Shown here: piece after piece, positions 52,133-60,636 of the stretch
How the letters are laid out: each line of letters opens with the position of its first letter
How positions within the stretch are numbered: position 1 is the first letter of the stretch
Assembly: GCA_003550275.1 (NCBI GenBank)
Contig: QXCW01000002.1
Coordinates: 1,922,001 to 1,986,000 of the forward strand
Direction of reading: 5' to 3'
Length of the DNA stretch: 64,000 nucleotides
DNA from: Flavobacteriaceae bacterium MAR_2010_72
Lineage (GTDB): Bacteria > Bacteroidota > Bacteroidia > Flavobacteriales > Flavobacteriaceae
The notes under the pieces: generated by a model
What the model saw: the letters and a program-made list of their open reading frames with translations, nothing else
What the model was told of the DNA's origin: nothing
Databases searched by the model: none
Position numbers and translations under genes: made by a program

Positions 52133-53355
52133 AGCACACCAAAAACTTTCAAAATACTTTTCAAGCCTAAAAATACAGCTATTCCCAGAACAATAAAAGC
52201 CACAACATTTTGAACCCAAGTATTTTTATAGGTTCCTAAAATAGAAGATTTGTTCATGATCCAAATCAAAAAACCTGCTATAAGCGGAAGCAACAAGCCA
52301 TTGGTCACTTGTGCGAACTTTATAATTTCAATGGATTTAAATCCTATAGAAGAAAACAGGATACCTAAACCCAAAACCAGCATCCACACCGCTTTGAACT
52401 TTTTTGAACCCAAGTGAGACGACCATCCCAAACATCCTGTAGCCACATAAGCCGCAGCTAAAGGGGCAGTTATAGCACTGGTAATGCCGGCAGCGAAAAG
52501 CCCAACTGCCAAAACATATTTAGACAGACTTCCAAAAAGTGGCTCTAACCCTAAAGCCAAATCAGCAGCACTATTAACCTCTTGAGATTGAATCGCGGCA
52601 GCAGCAATAATTATACACATAGAAACCAAACCACCTAAAACGACCGCTATTAACGTATCTTTTCTGGCATGTTTCAAGTCTGGAACGCTGTTCCACTTCT
52701 CCTTTACTAATGAAGAATGTAAAAAAAGATTGTATGGAACAACTGTAGTCCCAATCAAACCAACAACGAGCAAAAGACTTCCTCTTGGCAGACTAAAACT
52801 AAAAACACCTTTAAAAACTGAAAGTAGATTTGGCTTGGTTAACATAGCAGCAATTAAAAAGGAAACACTCATCAAAATTACCATTCCTACCAATGCCTTT
52901 TCAAGTATTTTGTAATTTCCAATATTTAGTACCACAAATGCTACGAGCCCTATAATCAAACTAAAAGAGTTTATCGTGATTCCGGCAATGGCTATACTCG
53001 GGTTTCTAAAAATAGTTTCTAAACCTAAAACACCACCACTAATATTTCCAGCTTCGTAAGCAGCATTTCCAATGACAATGGCTGATAAAATCAAAATAAT
53101 CGCAAACACCCTAACCAGTGGATGTTTCACTTCGGATCGTATGACTTCAGAAAGGCCTTTTTGGGTAATAATACCTAAACGTGCTGACATTTCCTGCAAA
53201 ACCACTGTTGCGACTATAGAGAACATCATAGCCCAGAGCAATGCAAATCCAAACCCTACTCCTGCTAGCGTACAAATAGTTACGGTTCCTGGCCCGATAA
53301 AGGCCGCGGCGACCAAAGGCCCTGGGCCAATATTTCTAAAATAATTTTTTAACAT
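52129..53355 (-). CDS. Nramp-family-like transporter of the 5-oxoprolinase operon (YcsG type)
   Basis: 408 residues with 10-11 membrane helices in the LeuT/Nramp layout. The usual TM1 metal motif DPGN reads GPGT (G21-P-G-T24), and TM6 MPHN reads VPYN (V206-P-Y208-N), so the Asp, Asn, Met and His that normally help bind divalent metal are replaced. The flanking family signature (VPYNLFLHSSLV) is kept. As I recall, Bacillus subtilis carries an equivalent gene, ycsG, beside pxp genes (ycsF, kipI, kipA). Transport of 5-oxoproline or a related organic solute is a reasonable guess. It starts the operon. Confidence 0.85.
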   Translation of the reverse strand: MLKNYFRNIGPGPLVAAAFIGPGTVTICTLAGVGFGFALLWAMMFSIVATVVLQEMSARLGIITQKGLSEVIRSEVKHPLVRVFAIILILSAIVIGNAAYEAGNISGGVLGLETIFRNPSIAIAGITINSFSLIIGLVAFVVLNIGNYKILEKALVGMVILMSVSFLIAAMLTKPNLLSVFKGVFSFSLPRGSLLLVVGLIGTTVVPYNLFLHSSLVKEKWNSVPDLKHARKDTLIAVVLGGLVSMCIIIAAAAIQSQEVNSAADLALGLEPLFGSLSKYVLAVGLFAAGITSAITAPLAAAYVATGCLGWSSHLGSKKFKAVWMLVLGLGILFSSIGFKSIEIIKFAQVTNGLLLPLIAGFLIWIMNKSSILGTYKNTWVQNVVAFIVLGIAVFLGLKSILKVFGVL

Positions 53356-53692
53356 TGAAATACAATTTCTCTTGTTCTAATTCAATTCTTGTCGAAATTA
53401 AAGTAATACTCGATTTTTGAAGGTGGCTAAAGCCTTACAAGCCTTCATTTCAATTTATAAGTTTAAGGCTTTTTATCGATTTTTTTAAGCAATCAACAAA
53501 CTAAATAACCAAATAATGACTTATTGCACTCTTACCATTTCCTTATATCGATATTTATGGCTCTTTGTCTAAACAACCGCTTTTTTTGACCTTTATCTAT
53601 TAAACCAAAAAAAAAAGTTTATGAACCATTAAATTTTTATAGCCGAGGCAAAAATTTTAATTTGAAAATCTATTAATCAATTATATATAATT
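53356..53692. other. Divergent intergenic region with no recognised gene
   Basis: 337 bp between the transporter operon (minus) and the lipoprotein gene (plus). No ORF with coding character, tRNA or strong hairpin is visible. A minus-strand TAATTTCG (53393-53400) is a -7-like element 37 bp before the transporter start. Runs of A and T (for example about 53600-53625) make it AT-rich. On the plus strand only a weak TTAATTTG precedes the lipoprotein gene. Confidence 0.5.
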
Positions 53693-54517
53693 ATGAAAAG
53701 AATTAAATTATTAGGAGCTTTCGCCCTATGTAGCTTAATTAGCATTTCGTGTGAAACAGAACCCGTTTCAACAGACAGTTTTATTACTGCGGATGTAAAA
53801 AGCCAAACTGGCAATGGCGCCCCCAGTGGTGCACATTACAATTTGAACATTATAGGAGTTTCCAAAGACAAGACTTCTGATATGGATGGCTCCAACGGCC
53901 ATGTGATTTTTGTTCCTTTAGAACGAAAAACCAAGATTGAGTTGCAAGAAGGCGACTTTGCTGTACTAGATGCCAACGGTACTGATGGGGTGGCCCAATT
54001 TCAACTTCCTGCCCCAGGACTTGACCCCTACAACGTATCAGATCCGGGGGATGCAGATGTAATATCTGATTATTCTGTTTTTGTACGACCACTGGGTAAA
54101 CCAGGTGGCTATGCAAATATTACCACTTGTGCTGATCTTATTGACAGTGATTTTGGTGGACTTTTATCTGGTAAATTCTTGAGCGCCCTTAACAAATCAT
54201 GTGATTTTGGTGGTCTTGCTTCAGTTGAGCAAGTTGGACAAGATATTACCATGCGTACCAAAGGCAAGTCTACTTTTACAAATGTAACTGCTGAATTAAC
54301 AACTATCGTTTTCAAGGTAGAGGTCGATGAGGATGGCGATTTAACCACAACTGATGATGTTATTATTGAGTACATACGTGTACCTATCTTTGACGACATC
54401 ATCGATAATGAATACTGGCAATATGACAATCATGGCCTTAAAATACTTCAAGTTCGTTTTTATCCTGGAGTAGGAACTGATGTTACTGAAGGAGACATGG
54501 ATTGGAACAATGAATAA
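53693..54517 (+). CDS. Lipoprotein of unknown function
   Basis: 274 residues with a lipoprotein signal: the hydrophobic stretch LLGAFALCSLISISC ends at a lipobox cysteine (SISC, residue 20). The mature protein is acidic and beta-rich. It contains two cysteines in TTCADLID and NKSCDFGG that could form a disulfide, a repeated DFGG (SDFGGLLSG and CDFGGLAS), and a DEDGDLTTTDDV stretch that might bind calcium. I recognise no family. It should sit in the periplasm or at the outer membrane. A terminator follows at 54552-54590. Confidence 0.75.
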   Translation: MKRIKLLGAFALCSLISISCETEPVSTDSFITADVKSQTGNGAPSGAHYNLNIIGVSKDKTSDMDGSNGHVIFVPLERKTKIELQEGDFAVLDANGTDGVAQFQLPAPGLDPYNVSDPGDADVISDYSVFVRPLGKPGGYANITTCADLIDSDFGGLLSGKFLSALNKSCDFGGLASVEQVGQDITMRTKGKSTFTNVTAELTTIVFKVEVDEDGDLTTTDDVIIEYIRVPIFDDIIDNEYWQYDNHGLKILQVRFYPGVGTDVTEGDMDWNNE

Positions 54518-54551
54518 TTCAATTTTATTTAAACCATTTTGGTTTGCTTAA

Positions 54552-54590
54552 TAAAAAAGAAAAAAGGATCTAGCGATCCTTTTCTCTTTT
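54552..54590 (+). terminator. Bidirectional intrinsic terminator between the lipoprotein and secreted protein genes
   Basis: AAAAGGATC (54562-54570) pairs with GATCCTTTT (54575-54583) around TAGC. Extended A-rich and T-rich flanks let it work in both directions between these convergent genes. Confidence 0.82.
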
Positions 54591-54683
54591 TAGTGTAAAT
54601 TACATTTTAGACTTTTCCTTCTAAACTATACAAATTTCCAATTCTTAAAATATTTTTCTGGTTAGGATTGTTTTAATTTATGA

Positions 54684-55397
54684 TTACTTTTCTCTCACGC
54701 TCCAAATTTCATGTAACGGCTCTCCTTTACTAGAAAAACCTTTGTGATGCCATTTCCCATCAACTAAATCGTAGTCAAATTGTAAACTTAAACCCGCTTT
54801 GGAATCATCTCTTGAAAAGAATGCAATGGTTTCGGTGTATTTTCCATCAATTGTAGTATAGGTTCCGCCTCCAGTTCCCATAAACTGTTTGGTCTCGATA
54901 TTATAAGCAATCCATTGAAAACGTGTTCCTGATAATATTTTCATGGTTTTTCTTGGCCCGCTGGTATCCCGTAATTGTTCATTGCCATCTCTCACCCTTC
55001 CAGACATTAACCATGCGCCTTGTAGTTCTCCCGAAGTGCCATCATCAATTTTATTAAATTTAAGGGAACTATCAACAATTTCCAAGGTAGTTTCGGTGAT
55101 TACTATTTGAAAACTTGCTTCAGTCCCTATAAGATCAGCATCATCTGTATGAAACTCAACTTTTTCTGTCATAATATCGCCCTTCAATTTCCAAGTGCCT
55201 CCATTCGTGCTTAAAAACTTACCAGTATCAGCATTATAGGTGGATAACACTTGATAACCATCAGCAAATAGAACCACACTTTTAAGATTCTCTCCTTGCT
55301 CATTGGTAAAGTATCTTTCCCATGCGCCAATACAGCTTTGAGTTGCTGCATTTATAGACAAGAGTACGCAAACCAGCAATAATATCGTGTTTTTCAT
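54684..55397 (-). CDS. Secreted two-repeat beta protein of unknown function
   Basis: 237 residues with a signal peptide (LLLVCVLLSINAATQ, cleavage near 20). The mature part has two similar halves, each starting with a Gly-Ala-Trp strand (IGAWERYFTNEQG and QGAWLMSGRVRDG) and containing a matching GGTW or GGTY core (STNGGTWKLKGD; GTGGGTYTTIDG). The pattern suggests two lipocalin-like or small beta-barrel domains from an internal duplication. Function unknown. It is the only gene between the YifB gene and the terminator. Confidence 0.78.
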   Translation of the reverse strand: MKNTILLLVCVLLSINAATQSCIGAWERYFTNEQGENLKSVVLFADGYQVLSTYNADTGKFLSTNGGTWKLKGDIMTEKVEFHTDDADLIGTEASFQIVITETTLEIVDSSLKFNKIDDGTSGELQGAWLMSGRVRDGNEQLRDTSGPRKTMKILSGTRFQWIAYNIETKQFMGTGGGTYTTIDGKYTETIAFFSRDDSKAGLSLQFDYDLVDGKWHHKGFSSKGEPLHEIWSVREK

Positions 55398-55453
55398 ATT
55401 TAATAGTTTAAAATTATATATAGCGTTCCACTAACATAGTGTTAATTTTTAAT

Positions 55454-56989
55454 TTATCCCAACCACCCTTCTCTATCCAAACTTCGATATTGTATCGCTT
55501 CACTGATATGCGCACCATTAATATCCTCTGCGCCTTCCAAATCTGCAATGGTACGAGCTACTTTTAAAATTCTATCGTAGGCTCTTGCCGAAAGGTTTAA
55601 CCGTTCCATTGCCGCTTTAAGTAATTGCTTTGACGCTTCATCTAAAACACAATATTTTCTAATCTGTTTTGTGTTCATCTGGGCGTTATAATGCACTGTG
55701 TCAGAATATGCAAAACGTTGGGTTTGAATCTCTCTTGCAGCAGTCACACGCTTTCTAATTTCAACAGAAGTCTCCCCTTTGCGCTCCTCGGATAATTTTT
55801 CAAAAGGCACCGGAGTTACTTCAATATGGATATCGATACGATCCAAAAGTGGGCCTGAAATTTTACCTAGATAGCGTTGCATTTCGGCAGGTGAAGAAGT
55901 CTTGGGCGCACTAGGATCATTAAAATAGCCACTCGGACTCGGATTCATACTCGCAACTAACATGAAGGACGACGGATAGGTTACCGTGAATTTTGCTCTA
56001 GAAATGGTGACTTCCCTATCTTCCAAGGGTTGCCGCATCACTTCCAGAACCTCACGTTTAAACTCTGGCAATTCATCCAAAAACAACACACCATTATGCG
56101 ACAACGAAATTTCACCTGGTTGCGGATAACTACCTCCACCAACTAAAGCAACATTAGAAATGGTATGATGTGGACTTCTAAACGGACGCTGGGACATTAG
56201 TCCAGTATCTTTTAATCTACCCACAACCGAATGGATTTTAGTCGTTTCCAACGCCTCATTTAAAGTCATAGGTGGTAAAATACTAGGCAAGCGCTTCGCC
56301 AACATGGTTTTTCCTGCCCCAGGAGGACCAATTAAAATAATATTGTGTCCTCCTGCCGCAGCAATTTCCATACAACGCTTAATACCTTCCTGTCCCTTTA
56401 CATCGGCAAAATCGTGTTCAGGGAAATTCAAATTTTTATAGAATTCTTCTCTTGTATTAATGATGGTCTGTTCCAAAGCTATGCCTTTGTCAAAAAAATC
56501 AATAACCTCTTTTATGCTTTCTACCCCAAAAACCTTTAAGTCATTGACGATAGCAGCTTCCTTCGCATTTTGCTTTGGTAGAATAAACCCCTTAAAGCCT
56601 TCCTGACGTGCTTTTACCGCAATTGGCAACGCTCCTTTTATAGGCTGCAAAGTCCCATCCAAGGACAACTCACCCATAATTAAATAGTCTTCAAGATAGT
56701 CAGCCGTGATTTGACCAGAAGCTGCGAGAATACCAACAGCCAAGGTTAAGTCGTATGCCGAGCCTTCTTTGCGTAAATCGGCAGGGCTCATATTGATAAT
56801 GATTTTTTTTCCCGGGATTTTATAGCCATTATTTTGAAGTGCCGCAGCAATGCGAAAATTACTTTCCTTTATAGCATTATCTGGAAGTCCAACTAAATGA
56901 TAACCAATACCATTATCGACATTTACCTCAACTGTTACTGTAGTGGCTTCTACTCCAAAAATAGCACTTCCAAAAACCTTTTTTAGCAT
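55454..56989 (-). CDS. YifB family Mg chelatase-like AAA ATPase (ComM-related)
   Basis: A 511-residue protein with an N-terminal Lon-like domain (about 1-170; VNVDNGIGYHLVGLPDNAIKE split as VNVDNGIGYHLVG), the Walker A GPPGAGKTMLAKRLPS, a Walker B-like LSHNGVLFLDELPEFKR, sensor segments SFMLVASMNPSPSGYFND, and the C-terminal helical domain with LSARAYDRILKVARTIAD. ComM homologues act as helicases that extend branch migration during natural transformation. Competence genes are not seen nearby. The family is well conserved, and the length is standard. Confidence 0.93.
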   Translation of the reverse strand: MLKKVFGSAIFGVEATTVTVEVNVDNGIGYHLVGLPDNAIKESNFRIAAALQNNGYKIPGKKIIINMSPADLRKEGSAYDLTLAVGILAASGQITADYLEDYLIMGELSLDGTLQPIKGALPIAVKARQEGFKGFILPKQNAKEAAIVNDLKVFGVESIKEVIDFFDKGIALEQTIINTREEFYKNLNFPEHDFADVKGQEGIKRCMEIAAAGGHNIILIGPPGAGKTMLAKRLPSILPPMTLNEALETTKIHSVVGRLKDTGLMSQRPFRSPHHTISNVALVGGGSYPQPGEISLSHNGVLFLDELPEFKREVLEVMRQPLEDREVTISRAKFTVTYPSSFMLVASMNPSPSGYFNDPSAPKTSSPAEMQRYLGKISGPLLDRIDIHIEVTPVPFEKLSEERKGETSVEIRKRVTAAREIQTQRFAYSDTVHYNAQMNTKQIRKYCVLDEASKQLLKAAMERLNLSARAYDRILKVARTIADLEGAEDINGAHISEAIQYRSLDREGWLG

Positions 56990-57090
56990 AAATTATTTGC
57001 TTTTATTAAATGTAATAAAAGTATTTTTATAAACTAATATTCCTTTACAATTATAAGTTATTTTAATAAGCAGTTTTAAAAAATATGCGT

Positions 57091-57098
57091 TATATTTG
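57091..57098 (+). promoter_or_regulatory. -7 box (TATATTTG) of the molybdenum-cofactor operon
   Basis: An exact TAnnTTTG match, 20 bp before the moeA ATG. A purine-rich GGGGGA at 57111-57116 sits 2 bp before the ATG and is too close to be a classic Shine-Dalgarno site. Confidence 0.6.
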
Positions 57099-57118
57099 TT
57101 AGGATATAGCGGGGGATT

Positions 57119-58300
57119 ATGATCACAGTTGAACAAGCCATTACTATAATTCAAGCCAACACGGAGGCTACTCAAACTTTTGAGATAAAAAAGGTTAGGG
57201 AAGCTCTTGACTCCGTTCTATTTGAAGATGTTAAATCGCCTATTGATATGCCACCTTTTCGGCAATCGGCTATGGATGGCTACGCCATTAATTTGAGTGA
57301 GACGGATACCTACACTATTATTGGAGAGGTCAAGGCTGGTGACGGACACCATCCTACACTAAAAAAAGGAGAGGCAGTTCGGATCTTTACTGGAGCACCA
57401 GTGCCTGATACTGCAAATGCAGTGGTGATGCAAGAAAAAACCCTTGTTGAACACAACCATCTTAAAATTAATGCTTTGGTAGCCGATAATGAGAATATAA
57501 GACCTCTTGGCGAACAAGTTTTAAAAGGAGAAATCGCATTAAAAAAAGGTACGCGATTAACACCTGCAGCCATAGCCTTTTTAACCTCTCTAGGCATTTT
57601 AGAAATAAGTACGTTTAAAAAACCATCAATAGCTCTAGTCGCAACAGGAAACGAATTGATAGATGCAGGACAAACGCTTGGTTACGGACAGATTTATGAA
57701 AGCAATACTTCTATGCTAAATGCGGCCCTAAAACCATTAGGGTTTACAGAAGTTAACTCCTATAAGGTGGAAGATCAATACGAGCATACGGTAAACCTAT
57801 TAGATAACATTATTTCGAACCATGACGTGGTTTTAATTTCCGGAGGGATATCGGTTGGAGATTATGATTTTGTAGGACAGGCATTAGAAGAGCTTGGTGT
57901 AAATGAATTATTCTACAAAGTGAACCAAAAACCCGGAAAGCCTTTATTCTTTGGAAAGAAAGGTCATAAAATGGTGTTTGCTCTTCCTGGAAATCCTGCC
58001 GCAGCATTGAGCTGTTTCTATGTATATGTGTATCCAGCCCTGCAAAAGATGTCTGGAAACAAATCTATGTATTTAAACAGAACAAATGCTATTTCAACCT
58101 CTAACTTCGCAATCAAAGGGGACAGGGCGCAGTTTCTAAAAGCTATTTATAACCAGGGAAAAGTTGAAATTTTAGATGGGCAAAACTCATCCATGCTGCA
58201 CACGTTTGCATTGGCTAATGCTTTGGTTTATGTGCCAGAAACTTCTGGTTCCATTAAAATAAGTGATACGGTTGAAGTTATGCTTCTTCCAATAAATTAA
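57119..58300 (+). CDS. moeA: Molybdopterin molybdotransferase
   Basis: 393 residues. MoeA inserts molybdate into adenylated molybdopterin. Typical parts are MPPFRQSAMDGYAI (N-terminal), RIFTGAPVPDTANAVVMQE, ISGGISVGDYDFV (the SGGxSxG motif), NQKPGKPLFFG and ALPGNPAAALSCFYVYV. The C-terminal domain IV lies at about 320-393. It is the first gene of the operon and has an exact -7 box. A ModE-like gene follows after 6 bp. Confidence 0.95.
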   Translation: MITVEQAITIIQANTEATQTFEIKKVREALDSVLFEDVKSPIDMPPFRQSAMDGYAINLSETDTYTIIGEVKAGDGHHPTLKKGEAVRIFTGAPVPDTANAVVMQEKTLVEHNHLKINALVADNENIRPLGEQVLKGEIALKKGTRLTPAAIAFLTSLGILEISTFKKPSIALVATGNELIDAGQTLGYGQIYESNTSMLNAALKPLGFTEVNSYKVEDQYEHTVNLLDNIISNHDVVLISGGISVGDYDFVGQALEELGVNELFYKVNQKPGKPLFFGKKGHKMVFALPGNPAAALSCFYVYVYPALQKMSGNKSMYLNRTNAISTSNFAIKGDRAQFLKAIYNQGKVEILDGQNSSMLHTFALANALVYVPETSGSIKISDTVEVMLLPIN

Positions 58301-58306
58301 ATCATC

Positions 58307-58645
58307 ATGGATTATAAAATTAAAAGCCGCATATGGATCGAAGCTGATGGAAAAATTCTACTTGGTGAAGGGCGTGTGAATTTAATAAAAGCCATTGAAT
58401 CAACGGGCTCACTTTCAAAAGCTGCCAAATCTATGGGCATGTCCTACAAAAAGGCTTGGTCATTGATCGATGCCGTAAACAGAAGAGCAGAACAACCTGT
58501 TATTATTTTAAGCGCTGGTGGCAAAGGTGGCGGCGGTGCCACATTAACACCTTATGGAAAGTCTTTGATTAATACTTTTGAAACCATCAATCAAAATTGC
58601 TGGGGATTTTTAGACGAACAAATAACAAACGTTGAACAATTTTAA
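58307..58645 (+). CDS. ModE-like winged-helix protein without molybdate-binding domains
   Basis: 112 residues corresponding to only the N-terminal LysR-type winged helix of ModE: LLGEGRVNLIKAIESTGSLS leads into the helix-turn-helix (LSKAAKSMGMSYKKAWSLID), and the wing is GGKGGGGATLTPYG. The MOP/TOBE domains that bind molybdate in full-length ModE are absent. It may bind DNA and respond through another protein, or may regulate constitutively. It lies between moeA (6 bp) and an inserted four-helix-bundle gene (47 bp). Confidence 0.85.
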   Translation: MDYKIKSRIWIEADGKILLGEGRVNLIKAIESTGSLSKAAKSMGMSYKKAWSLIDAVNRRAEQPVIILSAGGKGGGGATLTPYGKSLINTFETINQNCWGFLDEQITNVEQF

Positions 58646-58651
58646 ATAAAA

Positions 58652-58687
58652 TGCCTAAAGTTATATGTGCCTTAAGTGCCTAAAATT
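58652..58687 (+). repeat. 5' flank of the four-helix-bundle gene, with repeated TGCC motif
   Basis: The flank contains GTGCCTTAAGTGCCTAAAA preceded by TGCCTAAAGTTATAT. The 3' flank (59053-59090) carries the same type of sequence in inverted orientation (reverse complement AAGTGTCTAAAGTATATAAA). The pair frames the gene like inverted ends. Confidence 0.5.
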
Positions 58688-58692
58688 ATTAT

Positions 58693-59055
58693 ATGGAAAA
58701 TAAGGAATTTGCTAAAAACCTAGAATTGAGGACTCTTCAATTTGCTGTTTCTGTTATCAAAACATCGGCTTCCTTGCCTAAATCGGTAGAAGCGACCGTA
58801 ATCAGAAATCAAATAACAAAATCCGGAACGAGCATAGAAGCTAACTATAGAGAGGCAAATCGTTCTAGAAGTAAAAAGGATTTTAAAAATAAAATTAATA
58901 TTTCAGTAAGTGAGGCCAGCGAAACAGTTTATTGGCTAGACATTATTTTCGAGTTGAATTGGTTGGAAGCAAATGCTTTGAATGGAATAATGAAAGAATC
59001 AAAAGAGCTATTGGCCATTTTCACTTCCATTTCAAATAAACTTAAAAAACTCTAA
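58693..59055 (+). CDS. Four helix bundle protein (23S rRNA intervening-sequence protein-like)
   Basis: 120 residues, predominantly helical. The segments LELRTLQFAVSVIKTSASLP, IRNQITKSGTSIEANYREAN, INISVSEASETVYWLDIIF and ESKELLAIFTSISNKLKKL are the four helices; the SGTSIEANYREA motif is the family mark. Relatives occur as ORFs inside 23S rRNA intervening sequences and as accessory proteins of diversity-generating retroelements; their function is mostly unknown. Here it interrupts the molybdenum operon and has inverted flanks, so it is probably an inserted element cargo rather than a Moco protein. Confidence 0.85.
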   Translation: MENKEFAKNLELRTLQFAVSVIKTSASLPKSVEATVIRNQITKSGTSIEANYREANRSRSKKDFKNKINISVSEASETVYWLDIIFELNWLEANALNGIMKESKELLAIFTSISNKLKKL

Positions 59056-59090
59056 GCACTCATAACTTTATATACTTTAGACACTTAAAA
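59053..59090 (-). repeat. 3' flank of the four-helix-bundle gene
   Basis: Contains TTTAGACACTTAAAA; its reverse complement includes AAGTGTCTAAAGTATAT and GTTATGAGTGC, similar to the 5' flank at 58652-58687. Together they look like imperfect terminal inverted repeats. Confidence 0.45.
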
Positions 59091-59831
59091 ATGCTACAAA
59101 CCGAAAACATATACTTGTTTCTATTTATCCTACCAATCGTAGCCTTTCTTTACGCCAGTGTAGGACATGGTGGTGCCAGTGGCTATTTAGCATTAATGGC
59201 CCTATTCTCTTTTGCACCCGAAACCATGAAACCCACGGCATTGTTGCTCAATTTATTTGTTGCCGGAATTGCCTTTTATCATTATTACAAAGCAGGGCAT
59301 TTCAGTATGAAATTATTTTTGCCATTTGCCATCACTTCAATACCTCTAGCTTTTTTAGGAGGTATGATAGCCATAGATGCTTCCATTTATAAAAAGATTT
59401 TGGCTGTTCTATTAATTTTCGCTATTCTAAAAATGCTAAACGTATTTGGAAAAGAAAGTGAACAGCTAAAAAATCTTAAACTTTGGCAAGGCCTAACTGT
59501 AGGTGGAATTATAGGCTTTTTTTCAGGGCTAATTGGTATAGGCGGTGGTATTATCCTAACACCAGTAATATTACTCTTACATTGGGGAAACATGAAGGAA
59601 GCAGCTGCCGTATCGGCTTTGTTTATTTGGGTAAATTCAGCATCTGGATTGATCGGACAGTTTACCAGCGGTGTAACCTTGTCATTACAGGTTTTTGTTC
59701 TGGTTGCCATTGCTATTATTGGAGGTTTTTTTGGAAGCTATTACGGAAGTCGCAAGTTCAACAATCAGGGATTACGACATCTATTGGCCATCGTTTTGAT
59801 TATTGCATGTGCTAAACTAATTTTTGCTTAA
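59091..59831 (+). CDS. TauE/SafE family anion exporter or transporter
   Basis: 246 residues with about eight membrane helices in two halves, each with a TauE/SafE signature: SVGHGGASGYLALMALF and IGFFSGLIGIGGGIILTPVI. Family members move sulfite, sulfoacetate or other organosulfur anions. Its place between Moco genes raises the possibility of a role with molybdate or sulfur needed for molybdopterin, but no evidence shows this. The stop is immediately followed by the mobA ATG with no gap. Confidence 0.88.
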   Translation: MLQTENIYLFLFILPIVAFLYASVGHGGASGYLALMALFSFAPETMKPTALLLNLFVAGIAFYHYYKAGHFSMKLFLPFAITSIPLAFLGGMIAIDASIYKKILAVLLIFAILKMLNVFGKESEQLKNLKLWQGLTVGGIIGFFSGLIGIGGGIILTPVILLLHWGNMKEAAAVSALFIWVNSASGLIGQFTSGVTLSLQVFVLVAIAIIGGFFGSYYGSRKFNNQGLRHLLAIVLIIACAKLIFA

Positions 59832-60416
59832 ATGATAGACCGAAATGACATAACAGGAATTGTCTTGGCAGGCGGAAAGAGCTCCCGAATGGGTACAGAC
59901 AAAGGATTTTTAAAGTTGGACAATGTCACTTTTATGGAACGCCTTATTGAAACCCTAAAGCCTTTTGTGAACGAGATAATGATAGTGAGCAATAATGATA
60001 AATATGAACAGTTTGGCTATAAACGGCTAGATGATTGCATAAAAGATGCCGGTCCGTTAGCTGGGTTATATACCGGATTATACCATTCTAAAACCGAATA
60101 CAATCTGGTTTTGAGTTGTGATGTGCCTTTCGTTAATAGTAAGATTTTATCTGTATTATTTGAAGGTGTTGATCCAGCATCAGAGGTTATTCAACTGGAA
60201 AGTGAAGGTAAAACCATGCCGTTGATTGCTATTTATAAGAAACAGTGTTTGCAACGCTGTTTAGACCTCCTGCATGATGGGGAGCGACGGTTACAGGTAG
60301 CTGTTGAGCAGTTTAAAACGAAAACCATTAGCATCGATTCAGAACTGAATCAATATGTACAAAACATAAACACATTAGAACAATTTAAAGCTTTAGAACA
60401 TGCTATTGAACATTAA
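59832..60416 (+). CDS. mobA: Molybdenum cofactor guanylyltransferase
   Basis: 194 residues. The nucleotide-binding signature LAGGKSSRMGTDKGFLKL (about 12-29), a YKRLDDCIKDAGPLAGLYTG stretch and VLSCDVPFVN with the Mg-binding Asp identify a GTP:molybdopterin guanylyltransferase. It makes the bis-MGD form of cofactor used by DMSO-reductase family enzymes such as nitrate reductase; a bis-MGD enzyme is therefore expected elsewhere in the genome. It overlaps moaD by 17 bp. Confidence 0.92.
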   Translation: MIDRNDITGIVLAGGKSSRMGTDKGFLKLDNVTFMERLIETLKPFVNEIMIVSNNDKYEQFGYKRLDDCIKDAGPLAGLYTGLYHSKTEYNLVLSCDVPFVNSKILSVLFEGVDPASEVIQLESEGKTMPLIAIYKKQCLQRCLDLLHDGERRLQVAVEQFKTKTISIDSELNQYVQNINTLEQFKALEHAIEH

Positions 60417-60633
60417 ATATTTTGGATTACTTTCTGAAATCACCGGATGCCATGAAGAAGCCATAGACTTTAATGGTTCAACACTTTATGAGTTGATGGA
60501 TCTGGTTTTTGAAAAATATCCAGAATTAGAACGAAAGGATTTTCAACTGGCCCATAACAATGAAATTGTGAGCGGCGATATGAAACTTATTAATAACGAA
60601 ATTGCATTTTTACCGCCATTTTCAGGAGGATAA
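60400..60633 (+). CDS. moaD: Molybdopterin synthase sulfur carrier subunit
   Basis: 77 residues with a ubiquitin-like fold and the C-terminal di-glycine FLPPFSGG, which is adenylated by MoeB and carries the thiocarboxylate sulfur. The start lies inside the end of mobA (17-bp overlap), which implies coupled translation. It ends 3 bp before the MoeB-like gene. The length is normal for MoaD (about 75-85). Confidence 0.92.
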   Translation: MLLNIKYFGLLSEITGCHEEAIDFNGSTLYELMDLVFEKYPELERKDFQLAHNNEIVSGDMKLINNEIAFLPPFSGG

Positions 60634-60636
60634 TTT

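Noticed and set aside
51389-52219. Extended N-terminus of pxpA up to 52219
   Set aside because: The extra 29 residues lie over the end of the Nramp-like gene and are Cys-rich nonsense; the ATG at 52132 gives the family N-terminus and ATGA coupling.
58693-59055. Diversity-generating retroelement (Avd-like four-helix bundle)
   Set aside because: No reverse transcriptase, template repeat or variable repeat is visible in the neighbourhood.
59483-59815. 110-codon ORF in another frame within tauE/safE
   Set aside because: Composition (many Trp, Arg, Cys) is that of an out-of-frame read; the TauE frame has a clear membrane topology and family motifs.
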